Shown piece after piece: positions 55,911 to 64,000 of a stretch of 64,000 nt of DNA. Source of the DNA: RPQJ01 sp963777725 (GTDB taxonomy: Bacteria > Pseudomonadota > Gammaproteobacteria > Steroidobacterales > Steroidobacteraceae). The notes under the pieces were generated by a model. That model ran no database searches. It was not told where the DNA came from and was given only the letters and a program-made list of their open reading frames with translations. The stretch covers positions 17,087 to 81,086 of the forward strand of contig CAVZRR010000010.1 of the NCBI GenBank assembly GCA_963777725.1, given 5' to 3'. How positions within the stretch are numbered: the stretch's first letter is position 1; each line of letters begins with the position of its first letter. The translations under genes were made by a program, and so were the position numbers.

Positions 55911-58009
55911 ATGAGGTTCTTGAACGCATGCGGGGATTGGCTGGTTGCTCGCCGCTGGGGCCGCAGGGCGCCGCCGTGACCGAAGACGGAGGTGCTTCAA
56001 GGCCGGCCACTTCGACCCGCAAGGGCAAGCCGCCGTCGACCTTCACGCTCGAGCTGCGCGATGGCCTCAAGGCCAGCTGCCGTTCGCGGACAAGCGCGAC
56101 TTCGACGAGGCGAGGAAGGGCTTCATCGCCGCACCGCCGTACAAGCAGATCATGGCCGACGCCGGCCACGTCGCCTGGGACATGGCGAGCTACCAGTGGC
56201 TGCTGTCCGGGCCAGGACTTCGCGAGCATCCACCCGTCGCTGCAGCGCCAGGCCGTGCTCAACATGGAACTTCGGCCTCTACGAGGTGGTGCCGGGACGC
56301 ATCTACCAGGTGCGCGGCTTCGACCTCGCCAACGTCAGCTTCATCAAGGGCGACACGGGCTGGATCGTGTTCGACCCGCTGACGGCCAAGGAGACCGCGC
56401 GCGCGGCGCTCGAGCTCGTCAACGAGAAACTCGGCAAGCGGCCGGTGGTCGGTGTCGTCTACTCGCACTCGCACGGCGATCACTTCGGCGGCGTGCGCGG
56501 CGTCGTGGACGAGGCCGACGTCGCGAGCGGCAAGGTGATGGTGATCGCGCCCGAGGGCTTCATGGAGGCGGCGATCTCCGAGAACGTTTTCGCGGGCAAT
56601 GCGATGACGCGACGCCTGCAGTGGCAGTACGCGGTGCTGCTGCAGCGCAGTCCCTACGGCCACGTCGACCAGGCCATCGGCAAGAACGTCGCCAGTGGCA
56701 GCGTCGGGCTGATCGCCCCGAACCGGATCATCAAGAAGGACTTCGAGGAGATCACGCTCGACGGCGTGAAGATGGTGTTCCAGAACACGCCGGACACCGA
56801 GGCGCCCGTCGAGATGAACACCTGGTTCCCGCAGTTCAAGACGTTCTGGGCCGCGGAGAACGTGACCGGCACGATCCACAACATCTACACGCTGCGCGGC
56901 GCCGCGGTGCGCGACGCGCATCAACTGGTCGAAGCACATCAACGTGGCGCTGTACAAGTTCGGCGGCGAGGCCGAGGTGATGTTCGCCTCGCACAGCTGG
57001 CCGCGCTGGGGCAACGGAACGCATCCAGGAAGTGCTCCGCACGCAGCGTGACGCGTACGCGAACCTCAACAACCAGACGCTGCACTACGTGAACCAGGGC
57101 GTGACGATCAACGAGATCCACAACGTCTACGAGGTGCCGAAGAGCCTGCAGCAGCAGTGGGCCGCGCGCAGCTACCACGGCGACGTGCAGAACAACGTAC
57201 GCGGAGTGGTGAACCGCTTCCTCGGGCACTTCGACGGCAATCCGGCCAACCTGATCCCGCTGTCGCCCGCAGACTCCGCGCCGCTCTATGTCGAGATGAT
57301 GGGTGGTTCCGACGAAGATCATCGCCAGGGGCCGAAGAGCTGGTTGCGCAGGGCAAGTACCTGCACGCCACCGAGATCCTGAACCGGCTGGTGTTCGCCG
57401 AGCCCCGCAACGAGGCCGGCGCGCCAGCTGCTCGCCGACGCCTACGAGCAACTCGGCTACCAGGCCGAGAGCACGAGCGTGCGCAACACGTTCCTGCAGG
57501 GTGCCTTCGAACTGCGCAATCGGCCTGCCCAGGCGGCCTGCCGCCGCGGTCCACCGGCCCCGACGTCGTGCGGGCGATGACCACCGGGCAGTGGCTCGAC
57601 TTCCTCGGCATCAGCATGGATCCGAAGAAGGCCGAGGGCACTGAACTTCAAGATCAACCTCGTGACGCCCGACAACGGCGAGAAGTACCAGCGTCGAGCT
57701 CAGCAACGCGACGCTCACCAACATCGAGGGCTTCCAGGCGCCGAAGCGCGGACCTCACGCTCACGCATCAACCGCGCGGACCTCAACCGCGTGATGATGG
57801 GCATCGCGACCTTCGACCAGCTCGCGCAGGAGGGCAAGGCGCGTTTCGACGGGGACCGCTCGGTGATCTACAAGCTGCGCGACCTGATGGTCACGTTCAC
57901 GCCGGACTTCGAGATCCTGCCGGGCACGGCGCCCACGCAGCGGCAGGTGCCGCCCGGGCGGCCGTTTGCGCTGCCGGACCGGCGTCAGCGACTGATTCAC
58001 CCGGAGTGA
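55911..58009 (+). pseudogene. Alkyl/aryl-sulfatase (SdsA1-like metallo-beta-lactamase fold), many frameshifts
   Basis: Exported enzyme that would cleave sulfate esters such as alkyl sulfates. The ATG at 55911 has a GGAGAG site six bases upstream. Joined pieces give FADKRDFDEARKGFIAAPP, DFASIHPSLQRQAVLNM, the binuclear metal site VVYSHSHGDHFGGVRGVV, PDTEAPVEMNTWFPQFKTFWAAENVTGTIHN in outline, the dimerisation part YHGDVQNNVRGVVNRFLG with GKYLHATEILNRLVFAEP, and the C-terminal SCP2-like domain ending LMVTFTPDFEILPGT. About ten frame changes, most +1. The protein is full length apart from these, so no segment has been lost. Upstream divergent LysR gene. Confidence 0.8.
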
Positions 58010-58016
58010 GGCGAAC

Positions 58017-58777
58017 ATGACCAGAGTCGGACAACGATGTTCGATGTCTCGCTGCGGTCGCGCTGATGGCGACTGCGGCGTCCCGCCCTGGCACAGTCGC
58101 CGCCGAGAGTGGCGACTGGCGCCAGACCGTATTCCTGTATGGCATGGGAGCCATGATCGAAGGCGACGCGCAGGTCGGTAACCTGCAGGTCGATGTCGAC
58201 ATGAACCTGTCCGATTTCTTCGACAACCTCAAGTTCGGCGCCATGGCGGCCTACCGGATCGAGGACGACGAGTGGTCGTTCAGCGGGGACGTGACTTACA
58301 TGAATCTCGGCGCGAGCAAGACCACGCAGCAGGGCCGCGCGAGCGCGGGTCTCGACATCGAGCAGGTCACGGTCATGGCGACCGTGGGCCGCCGCGTCGC
58401 GCCGCATCTCGAGGCGCTGCTCTCGCTCGCGTATTTCGACGTCTCGGCGGACCTGCGGGTCAGGCTTCTGCAGCAGGTCGCCACGGCGAGCCGCGACGCC
58501 GACTGGATCGACCCGCTGATCGGGCTCAACTACGAGGTGCCGGTGGGCAACCGGTGGCGCTACACGCTGCGCGGCGACGTCGGCGGCTTCGGTTTCGGCT
58601 CCGATCTCACGTGGCATGCACTGACGAAGTTCACGTACCGGCAGTCGGATCGTTTCAGCTGGTACCTCGGTTACCGGGCCATCGCCTACGACTACGAGGA
58701 AGGGCAGGGCCGCAACTATCCAGAACTACGACCTGCTGCAGCACGGACCGGGCGCGGGCATCGCGTTCTCGTTCTGA
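58017..58777 (+). CDS. Outer-membrane beta-barrel protein of unknown role, two frameshifts
   Basis: About 250 residues. Start ATG 58017, eight bases after the alkylsulfatase stop; a +1 change near 58045 gives a signal peptide (CLAAVALMATAA). Body has alternating strands (DWRQTVFLYGMGAMIEGDAQV, FSGDVTYMNLGAS, GYRAIAYDYEEG). A second +1 change near 58710 joins to NYDLLQHGPGAGIAFSF, which ends in the barrel C-terminal Phe. Similar proteins are annotated only as outer-membrane proteins. Same strand and tight spacing suggest an operon with the alkylsulfatase. Confidence 0.7.
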
Positions 58778-58788
58778 GTGTTATTGCC

Positions 58789-59611
58789 ATGAGTCGGACT
58801 TTTCGACGGGCGCCGCGTGCCGGCACCCTGCTGCTCTGCGCTGTGATGCCGGCCCTGCCGGCGCTGGCGGACGAAACCGGCGGACACCGACCTCGCGATG
58901 CAGCTGTCGAACCCGGTCGCGGCGCTGATCAGCGTGCCGCTGCAGTTCAACTACGACCAGGACATCGGCCCGGTCGACGACGGCGATCGCTGGCTGCTCA
59001 ACGTGCAGCCGGTCATCCCGTTCGACCTGAACGACGAGTGGAACCTGATCTCGCGCACCATCCTGCCGGTGGTGCGGCAGTCGGACATCTTCCCCGGTGC
59101 CGGAACGCAGACCGGGACCGGCGACGTGGTCCAGAGCCTCTTCTTCTCGCCCAAGGCGCCGACGGCCTCGGGCTGGATCTGGGGCGCCGGCCCGGTGCTG
59201 CTGTTGCCGACGGGCTCGAACGACCTGCTGACGACCGACAAGTGGGGCGCGGGCCCGACGGCGGTGGCGCTCAAGCAGTCGAACGGCTGGACGCGCGGCG
59301 TGCTCGCCAACCACCTCTGGTCGTTCGCCGGTGACGATGATCGTGCCGACGTCAACGCGACGTTCCTGCAGCCGTTCCTCACCTACACGACACCCACCCA
59401 GTGGACGTTCGCCGTCAATACCGAGTCGACCTACGACTGGGAGAACGAGCAGTGGTCGGTGCCGGTCAACGCCAACGCCTCGAAGCTGACGAGGTTCGGC
59501 AACCAGCTGATAAGCTTGGGCGGCGGCGTGCGGTACTGGCTCGACAGCCCCGACAGTGGTGCCGAGGGCTTCGGAGTCAGGATCACGGTGACGCTGCTGT
59601 TCCCCCGGTAA
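58789..59611 (+). CDS. Outer-membrane channel-like protein (MetA/phenol-pathway type), one frameshift
   Basis: About 273 residues. Signal peptide AGTLLLCAVMPALPALA, then after a +1 change near 58885 the text TDLAMQLSNPVAALISVPLQFNYDQDIGP, FSPKAPTASGWIWGAGPVLLLPTGSND, and a barrel end GFGVRITVTLLFPR. Proteins of this class are commonly labelled 'transporter' or 'neuromedin U-like' and sit in the outer membrane. The signal-to-barrel layout is clear; the cargo is not. Twelve bases after the preceding barrel gene. Confidence 0.7.
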
Positions 59612-59638
59612 TTACCTCGACCACATGGCAGGGCCCGC

Positions 59639-60683
59639 ATGAATTCCCCGAACCTCCGTCTGACTCTGCTCGCGCTGCTGACCGTCGGTGCCGCGCCGGC
59701 GGCAATGGCCATCGAGCCCATCCCGTCGACGCCCGGCTGGCGCGGCTTCGTGGTGGTCGGCGGCGGATATGTCGACCTGAAGAGCAATCTGGTCGCCGGC
59801 AACAACCTGATCGACATCGGCCAGCCGGTCATCGACTCGGTGACCCAGCGCCCGCGGAGCGACGACACCTTTCACCCCGTCGTCACCGGCGAGATCAACT
59901 ACACGTTCGGCAACGGCTGGCAGGTCTTCTTCGGCACCTCGCTCGAGGACGCGGTCACGCTCGACGGCGTGACGCAGCTCGGCGCCCGCAAGGACCTCGG
60001 GCTCCGCCGGCATCCTGCAGGGCGGCTTCCTGTTCAGCGGCATCCCCACCCAGGTCTGGGAGGATCCGTACGCCGAAGGCGTGCGGCGCGAGGAGACCGA
60101 TCGCGACTCCGACCGGCGTGCGCCTGCAGTGGGACCGCGTCCTCGGCTCGGCGCTCGAGCTCACGTTTTCCTACCGCGACATCTCGATCGACACCGAGCG
60201 CAGCGGCGAGGGCGTCACGAGCGTCGCCTGCAATGCGGCCTGCCAGGACCTGCTGCGGCGCGACGGCGACCAGTACCACTTCGATGCGTCCTACCTGTTC
60301 CGGCTGGGCGAGGGTCAGCGTCACCTCGTGCGGCCCATGGTCCGCTACACGATCGACGACCGCGACGGCGACGCGATCAGCGGCGACGCGTACCGGCTGC
60401 AGCTGAGCTACATCTTCCTCGGCCAGGGCTACACCGTGGCGAGCAACGTCGCGTTCGGTGGCAGCAGTTTCGACGCGCGCAACCCGATCTTACGGCCGCA
60501 AGACCGACTCGGACCGGTTCGCCGTCGATACGACGCTGTTCTACCGGCTGCCGACCGAGAGCGGGCGCTGGCAGGCCGTCGGCAGCGTGCTGTGGGGCGA
60601 GGACGACTCCGAGGTCGAGTTTCCACGACAACGGAGCTCTTCTGTCAACGCTCGGCGTGATGTATCGCTTCGGCGCGCGCTGA
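59639..60683 (+). CDS. DUF2860-like outer-membrane beta-barrel protein, four frameshifts
   Basis: About 347 residues when joined. Signal peptide LRLTLLALLTVGAAPAAMA, then GWRGFVVVGGGYVDLKSNLVAG, IDIGQPVIDSVTQRP and GEINYTFGNGWQVFFGTSLED, which are typical of DUF2860. Later pieces: DASYLFRLGEGQRHLVRPMVRYT, LQLSYIFLGQGYTVASNVAFG, FYRLPTESGRWQAVGSVLWGEDD and the end GVMYRFGAR. Frame changes near 60003, 60110, 60485 and 60625, all +1. A deletion remnant of this gene lies at 62753-63112. Confidence 0.75.
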
Positions 60684-60739
60684 CCGACACAGCCGGGCAT
60701 TCAGCGCCAGCGTGATCGGCTGATTACAGGGGGAGACAG

Positions 60740-62741
60740 ATGAAACTCGAGACTCCGTCGGGGACTAGGGTCTTTGGGCTGGCTGTCGTCGGTGCACTTC
60801 TGTCCTTTGCGCAGATGCGCACGGCACAGTCCGCGGGGCCACCCGACGTGCCGGTTCGTGGCGTAGTGGAGGACACCGAGGAAGTCTCCGTCCCCATGCC
60901 CACTGGCAAACCGTCGGCCCAGGCGCAAGCCTATTCGCCGTATGCCGGCCGCAAGTACCCGACACGCGTACTGTGGGGCGACACCCACCTGCACAGCGCC
61001 AACTCGGGTGACGCGTTCACGACCGGCAATCGCTTCACGCCGGAGCAGACCTACCGCATCGCCCGCGGCGAGGAGGTGATCTCCGCGACGGGCCTGCCGG
61101 CGCGCCTGTCGCGGCCGCTCGATTTCGTCGTCCTGAGCGACCACGCCGAGGGGCTCGGGCTGATCACCCAGGTCTACGAGGGCAACTCCGACGCTGATGG
61201 GCGACAGCACCATCCAGCGCTGGAGCCGCATGATCAAGGCAGGTGGCACGGAGGCTTCCAGCGCGGTGACCGAACTGATCGCCGCGCAGGCGACCAACAC
61301 GCTGCCATCGGTGCTGACCGACCCGAAGGTCGCGGGCCCGCTCATGATGTCGGTGTGGCAGCGCGCGGCCGTCATGGCCGACAAGTACAACGAGCCCGGG
61401 AAGTTCACCACGATCATCGGCTTCGAGTGGACGCCGACGCCGGGCGGCGACAACCTGCACCGCAACGTGCTGCTGCGCGACGGGCAGGCGCGCGCGAGCC
61501 AGGTGTTTCCGTTCTCGTCCTGGAACAGCGAAGACCCGGAGAAGCTTTGGGCCTGGATGGAGGCCTACGAGCAGCGCACCGGCGGCCGGGCGCTCGCGAT
61601 TCCGCACAACGGCAACCTGTCGAACGGCCGCATGTACGCCGCGCAGGCCTTCGACGGCACCGCGATCACGAAGGAGTACGCCGAGCGCCGGCAGCGCTGC
61701 GAGCCGGTCCAGGAGATCGTGCAGATGAAGGGTGCCTCGGAGAGCCATCCGAAGCTCTCCCCGAGCGACGAGTTCCTCGAGTACGGCATCGCGGGCTGGG
61801 AACTCGGCAACTTGACGCTCGGCGGGAAGCTCACGCCGGAGATGATGCCGACCAGCTTCGTGCGCGCCGGGTTCATGCGCGGCCTCGAGCACGAGGCGAA
61901 GCTGGGCGTGAATCCGTTCAAGTCCGGCATCATCGGCAGTTCCGACGCGCACAATGCGCTGCCCTTCGTCGAGGAAGACAACTTCTTCGGCAAGTTCCCC
62001 GGGCAGGAGCCGCGCGCGGATCGCTGGAAGGATCGTTCGAGCACCGGCGAGGGCGAAGGCGGCGCGGCGCGTTACACGTGGCAGTACCTCGCGGCCGGCT
62101 ACGCGGCCGTGTGGGCCACCGAGAACACGCGCGAAGCGGTCTTCGACGCGATGACGCGGCGCGAGACCTATGGCACGTCCGGCACGCGCATGACGGTGCG
62201 CTGCTTCGGCGGTTACGACTTCACGCCCGAAGACGCGCAGTCGCGCTACGTCGCGGACGTCGGCTACACGAAGGGCGTGCCGATGGGCGGGGACCTGAAG
62301 CCCGCCACGGCCGGCAAGTCGCCGACCTTCCTCGTCGCCGCCCTCAAGGACCCGCAGGGCGCCAACCTCGATCGCATCCAGATCGTGAAGGGCTGGCTCG
62401 ATGCCTCCGGCACGGCGCAGGAGAAAGTGTACGACGTGGTCTGGGCGGGTAACCGCCAGCCCGGCAAGGACGGCAGGCTGCCGTCGGTGGGCGACACGGT
62501 CGATGTCGCGCGTGCCACGTACACGAATACGATCGGTAGCGCGGAGCTGGCAGCTGTGTGGAAGGACCCCGACTTTAAGCCGGGTCAGCGTGCCTTCTAC
62601 TACGCCCGAGTGGTCGAGATCCCGACTCCCCGCTGGACGGCGTACGACCAGGTGCGCTTCGCCGTGAAGATGAGCGCGGAAGTGCCGATGAAGCAGCAGG
62701 AACGCGCCTGGACGTCGCCGATCTGGTACTCGCCGACCTGA
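60740..62741 (+). CDS. DUF3604 exported PHP-like metallohydrolase, one frameshift
   Basis: About 667 residues. Signal peptide FGLAVVGALLSFAQMRTAQS, then the metal-binding start LWGDTHLHSANSGDAF, DFVVLSDHAEGLG, TTIIGFEWTPTPGGDNLHRN, AIPHNGNLSNG and IIGSSDAHNALPF. These His/Asp clusters resemble the PHP phosphoesterase fold. One +1 change near 61190 (EGNS to LMGDSTIQRW). Family members are periplasmic proteins without a firm reaction. It stands between the DUF2860 gene and a remnant of that gene, which suggests the two families form a repeating unit. Confidence 0.85.
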
Positions 62742-62752
62742 GGAAGAGCGAC

Positions 62753-63112
62753 CTGGTGGTGGCAACAGCCTGATTGACATCGGCTATCCGACCATCGATT
62801 CGGTCAACTTCGATGCGTCGTATCTGTTCCGGCTGGGCGAGGGCCGGCGTCACCTCGTGCGGCCCATGGTCCGCTACACGCTCGACGAGCGCGACGGTGA
62901 AGCGATCGGCGGTGATGCTCGTCGACTGCAGCTAAGCTACATCTTTCTGGGCCAGGGCTACAGCGTGGCCAGCATCGTTGCGTTCGGCAGCAGCAGCTGC
63001 CTGACAGGCCCTCGGCAGCGTGCTGTGGGGCGAGGACGACTGCGACCTCGCGTTCCACGACAGCGAATTCTTGATGATCCGCGTCGGCGCGATCTGTCGG
63101 TTCGGCGCGCGG
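62753..63112 (+). pseudogene. Deletion remnant of a DUF2860 gene (paralogue of 59639-60683)
   Basis: Three blocks match the upstream DUF2860 gene in order, with pieces missing between them. Block 1 (NSLIDIGYPTIDSV) matches about 59797-59842. Block 2 (NFDASYLFRLGEGRRHLVRPMVRYTLDERDGEAIGGDARRLQ... to IVAFGSSS) matches about 60280-60470 after loss of about 440 bases. Block 3 (VGSVLWGEDDCDLAFHDSEF..., ending CRFGAR) matches from about 60573 after a further loss of about 100 bases. No signal peptide remains. The substitutions and deletions show true decay, unlike the single-base frame changes elsewhere. The rest of 62742-63226 has no gene. Confidence 0.85.
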
Positions 63113-63253
63113 CGATACGGTGCCGGATACGGTGCCGGTGTTGCGGTTTCGGCAACTGCTTCATAAATATCAAGCGGTCTCATTTTGCAGCAGACGTCCG
63201 TCCGCCGGTTGACATTGGCGTGCTAAATGGCGCCAGATTTGGCACGATGCCTC

Positions 63254-63790
63254 ATGGCCGCCGCATCAAGGCTGGGCAGACAGATCACGGAAGTGATCGC
63301 GGTGCTTGAAAAAGCCCGTGTGCCAGCGGCGTTGATCGGCGGGCTCGCCCTTGCACCGCACGGGGTGGTGCGCGCAACTCAGGACGTGGATCTCCTCACG
63401 GATGCGAGATCGGCCGACGCCCTGGATCGCGAGCTGACCAACCTTGGATACCGATGTGTGCACCGCAGCGCCGATGCCGCTAACTACCTCCGCGGCGACG
63501 AGCGGCTGGACCTGCTCTATGCGAGCCGGCCGGTGGCCCGGCAGTTGCTTGCCGCGGCGCAGCCCCGCACCACACCCTTCGGCGCGCTGAACGTCATCAG
63601 CCTCGAAGGGCTGATCGCGTTCAAGCTGCAAGGTCTCGTGAACGACCCGCGCCGGACCCAGGATCTCGAGGACATTCGCGCGCTGTTGCGCGCAAACAGG
63701 GAGTCGATCGATCGCGACGAGGTGCGGAATTATTTCCGCCTTTTCGAACGGGAGGCCTTGCTCGATGAACTCCTCGCCGATCTCGACTGA
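63254..63790 (+). CDS. Nucleotidyltransferase of the AbiEii/MNT type
   Basis: 178 residues from the ATG at 63254; a 63227 ATG in frame is also possible. Nucleotidyltransferase core: AALIGGLALAPHGVVRATQDVDLL, with the G-G and D-x-D metal motif, then LRGDERLDLLYASRPVA and a helical end FKLQGLVNDPRRTQDLEDIRALL. AbiEii-like proteins are toxin or antitoxin-type nucleotidyltransferases, often with a small partner gene. A TTGACA at 63209-63214 may be a -35 box, without a clear -10. The next gene overlaps its end by 26 bases. Confidence 0.8.
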   Translation: MAAASRLGRQITEVIAVLEKARVPAALIGGLALAPHGVVRATQDVDLLTDARSADALDRELTNLGYRCVHRSADAANYLRGDERLDLLYASRPVARQLLAAAQPRTTPFGALNVISLEGLIAFKLQGLVNDPRRTQDLEDIRALLRANRESIDRDEVRNYFRLFEREALLDELLADLD

Positions 63791-63971
63791 TTCACAAGGC
63801 CCTGCGCCTCGCCGGGACCTGCTGGTCGCCGGTGGCGGCCTGCGCACGCCGACGCAGCCGATGCGGGACCCGTTCGAAGCCCTCGACGACCTGATGGTGG
63901 TCGTCGAAGCGCTGTGCCCGACATGGCCCCGGCGCAAATCGTTCGGGACGATGCCCGACGTGCGACTGTAG
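63765..63971 (+). CDS. Small partner protein of the nucleotidyltransferase, unknown
   Basis: 68 residues, ATG at 63765 inside the end of the nucleotidyltransferase gene in another frame. Charged, with DPFEALDDLMVVVEALCPTW followed by PRRKSFGTMPDV and no TM segment. Small ORFs with an LxxVVEALCPxWP-type middle occur directly after this kind of nucleotidyltransferase; I recall this as a recurring pair but cannot verify it here. It may be an antitoxin or activity partner. Confidence 0.55.
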   Translation: MNSSPISTDSQGPAPRRDLLVAGGGLRTPTQPMRDPFEALDDLMVVVEALCPTWPRRKSFGTMPDVRL

Positions 63972-63990
63972 CTGCCGGGTGGAGGTTGAA

Positions 63991-64000
63991 GTGAGCGGTT
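63991..64000 (+). CDS. Probable start of the next gene (cut by window end)
   Basis: A strong GGAGG at 63981-63985 stands five bases before GTG at 63991, followed by AGC GGT. This is the only evidence, so the product cannot be told. Confidence 0.35.

Overview
The window is GC-rich DNA, estimated by eye at well above 60% G+C, from a Gram-negative bacterium. Evidence for an outer membrane includes two TonB-dependent receptors, several beta-barrels, lipoproteins and a patatin fused to a barrel. The siroheme-dependent cysJ-cysI-cysH-cysG operon, a two-domain polyphosphate:AMP phosphotransferase and the barrel families point to a gammaproteobacterium, perhaps near Steroidobacter, Nevskia or Xanthomonas relatives. 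That placement is inference. No rRNA, tRNA, insertion sequence, phage gene or CRISPR array was seen.

Layout: 1-7.9 kb is a copper/silver resistance locus (partial copA, cusB, cusA, complete copA) in which two copA copies form 1.4-kb direct repeats around cusBA. 8-14.7 kb holds a PAP2 phosphatase, agmatine deiminase, polyphosphate:AMP phosphotransferase, a TonB-dependent receptor and an alpha/beta hydrolase that seems to lack its catalytic Ser and His. 14.7-20.6 kb is a leftward six-gene operon: an HzsA-like dihaem lipoprotein, two outer-membrane beta-barrel proteins, a TlpA thioredoxin, and DUF4266 and DUF3570 proteins. It diverges from a rightward cassette of two c-type haem proteins and a Tat-exported DUF1501-like protein (20.9-26.2 kb), across a promoter region with repeated TGTGAGGCG-type words.

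At 26.3-26.7 kb lies a 416-nt island of about 5% G+C, abutting a methyltransferase gene. An ApbE flavin transferase follows. At 29.26 kb a well-formed cyclic-di-GMP-I (GEMM) riboswitch precedes a nine-gene operon: TlpA, a coiled-coil protein, two large TPR proteins, a small exported protein, ExbB, ExbD, ExbD and a TonB-like protein with an AgmX/PglI C-terminal domain. The parts list (one TolQ-type and two TolR-type proteins, an AgmX domain, TPR proteins, paired outer-membrane barrels in the nearby operon) resembles the Myxococcus Agl-Glt/Nfs trans-envelope machine. This is the best candidate for an uncharacterised system in the window: a c-di-GMP-controlled, proton-driven envelope complex accompanied by redox and haem proteins.

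38.8-44.5 kb is assimilatory sulfate reduction and siroheme synthesis. 44.5-53 kb has a TonB-dependent receptor, a patatin-barrel protein, PPK2, a small kinase, an ICMT-like methyltransferase, MarC and a SYLF-domain protein. 53.1-54.9 kb is an AtzG/AtzE-like amidase pair. 54.7-63.1 kb is heavily frameshifted: a LysR regulator, an alkylsulfatase, three outer-membrane proteins, a DUF3604 protein and a true deletion remnant of the DUF2860 gene. The window closes with a nucleotidyltransferase plus small-protein pair.

Many genes change frame part way. Nearly all these shifts have the same sign (one extra base), so most are probably uncorrected insertion errors in the assembly and not gene decay. 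Frameshifted genes are reported as single features spanning the whole coding region, with the break positions given.
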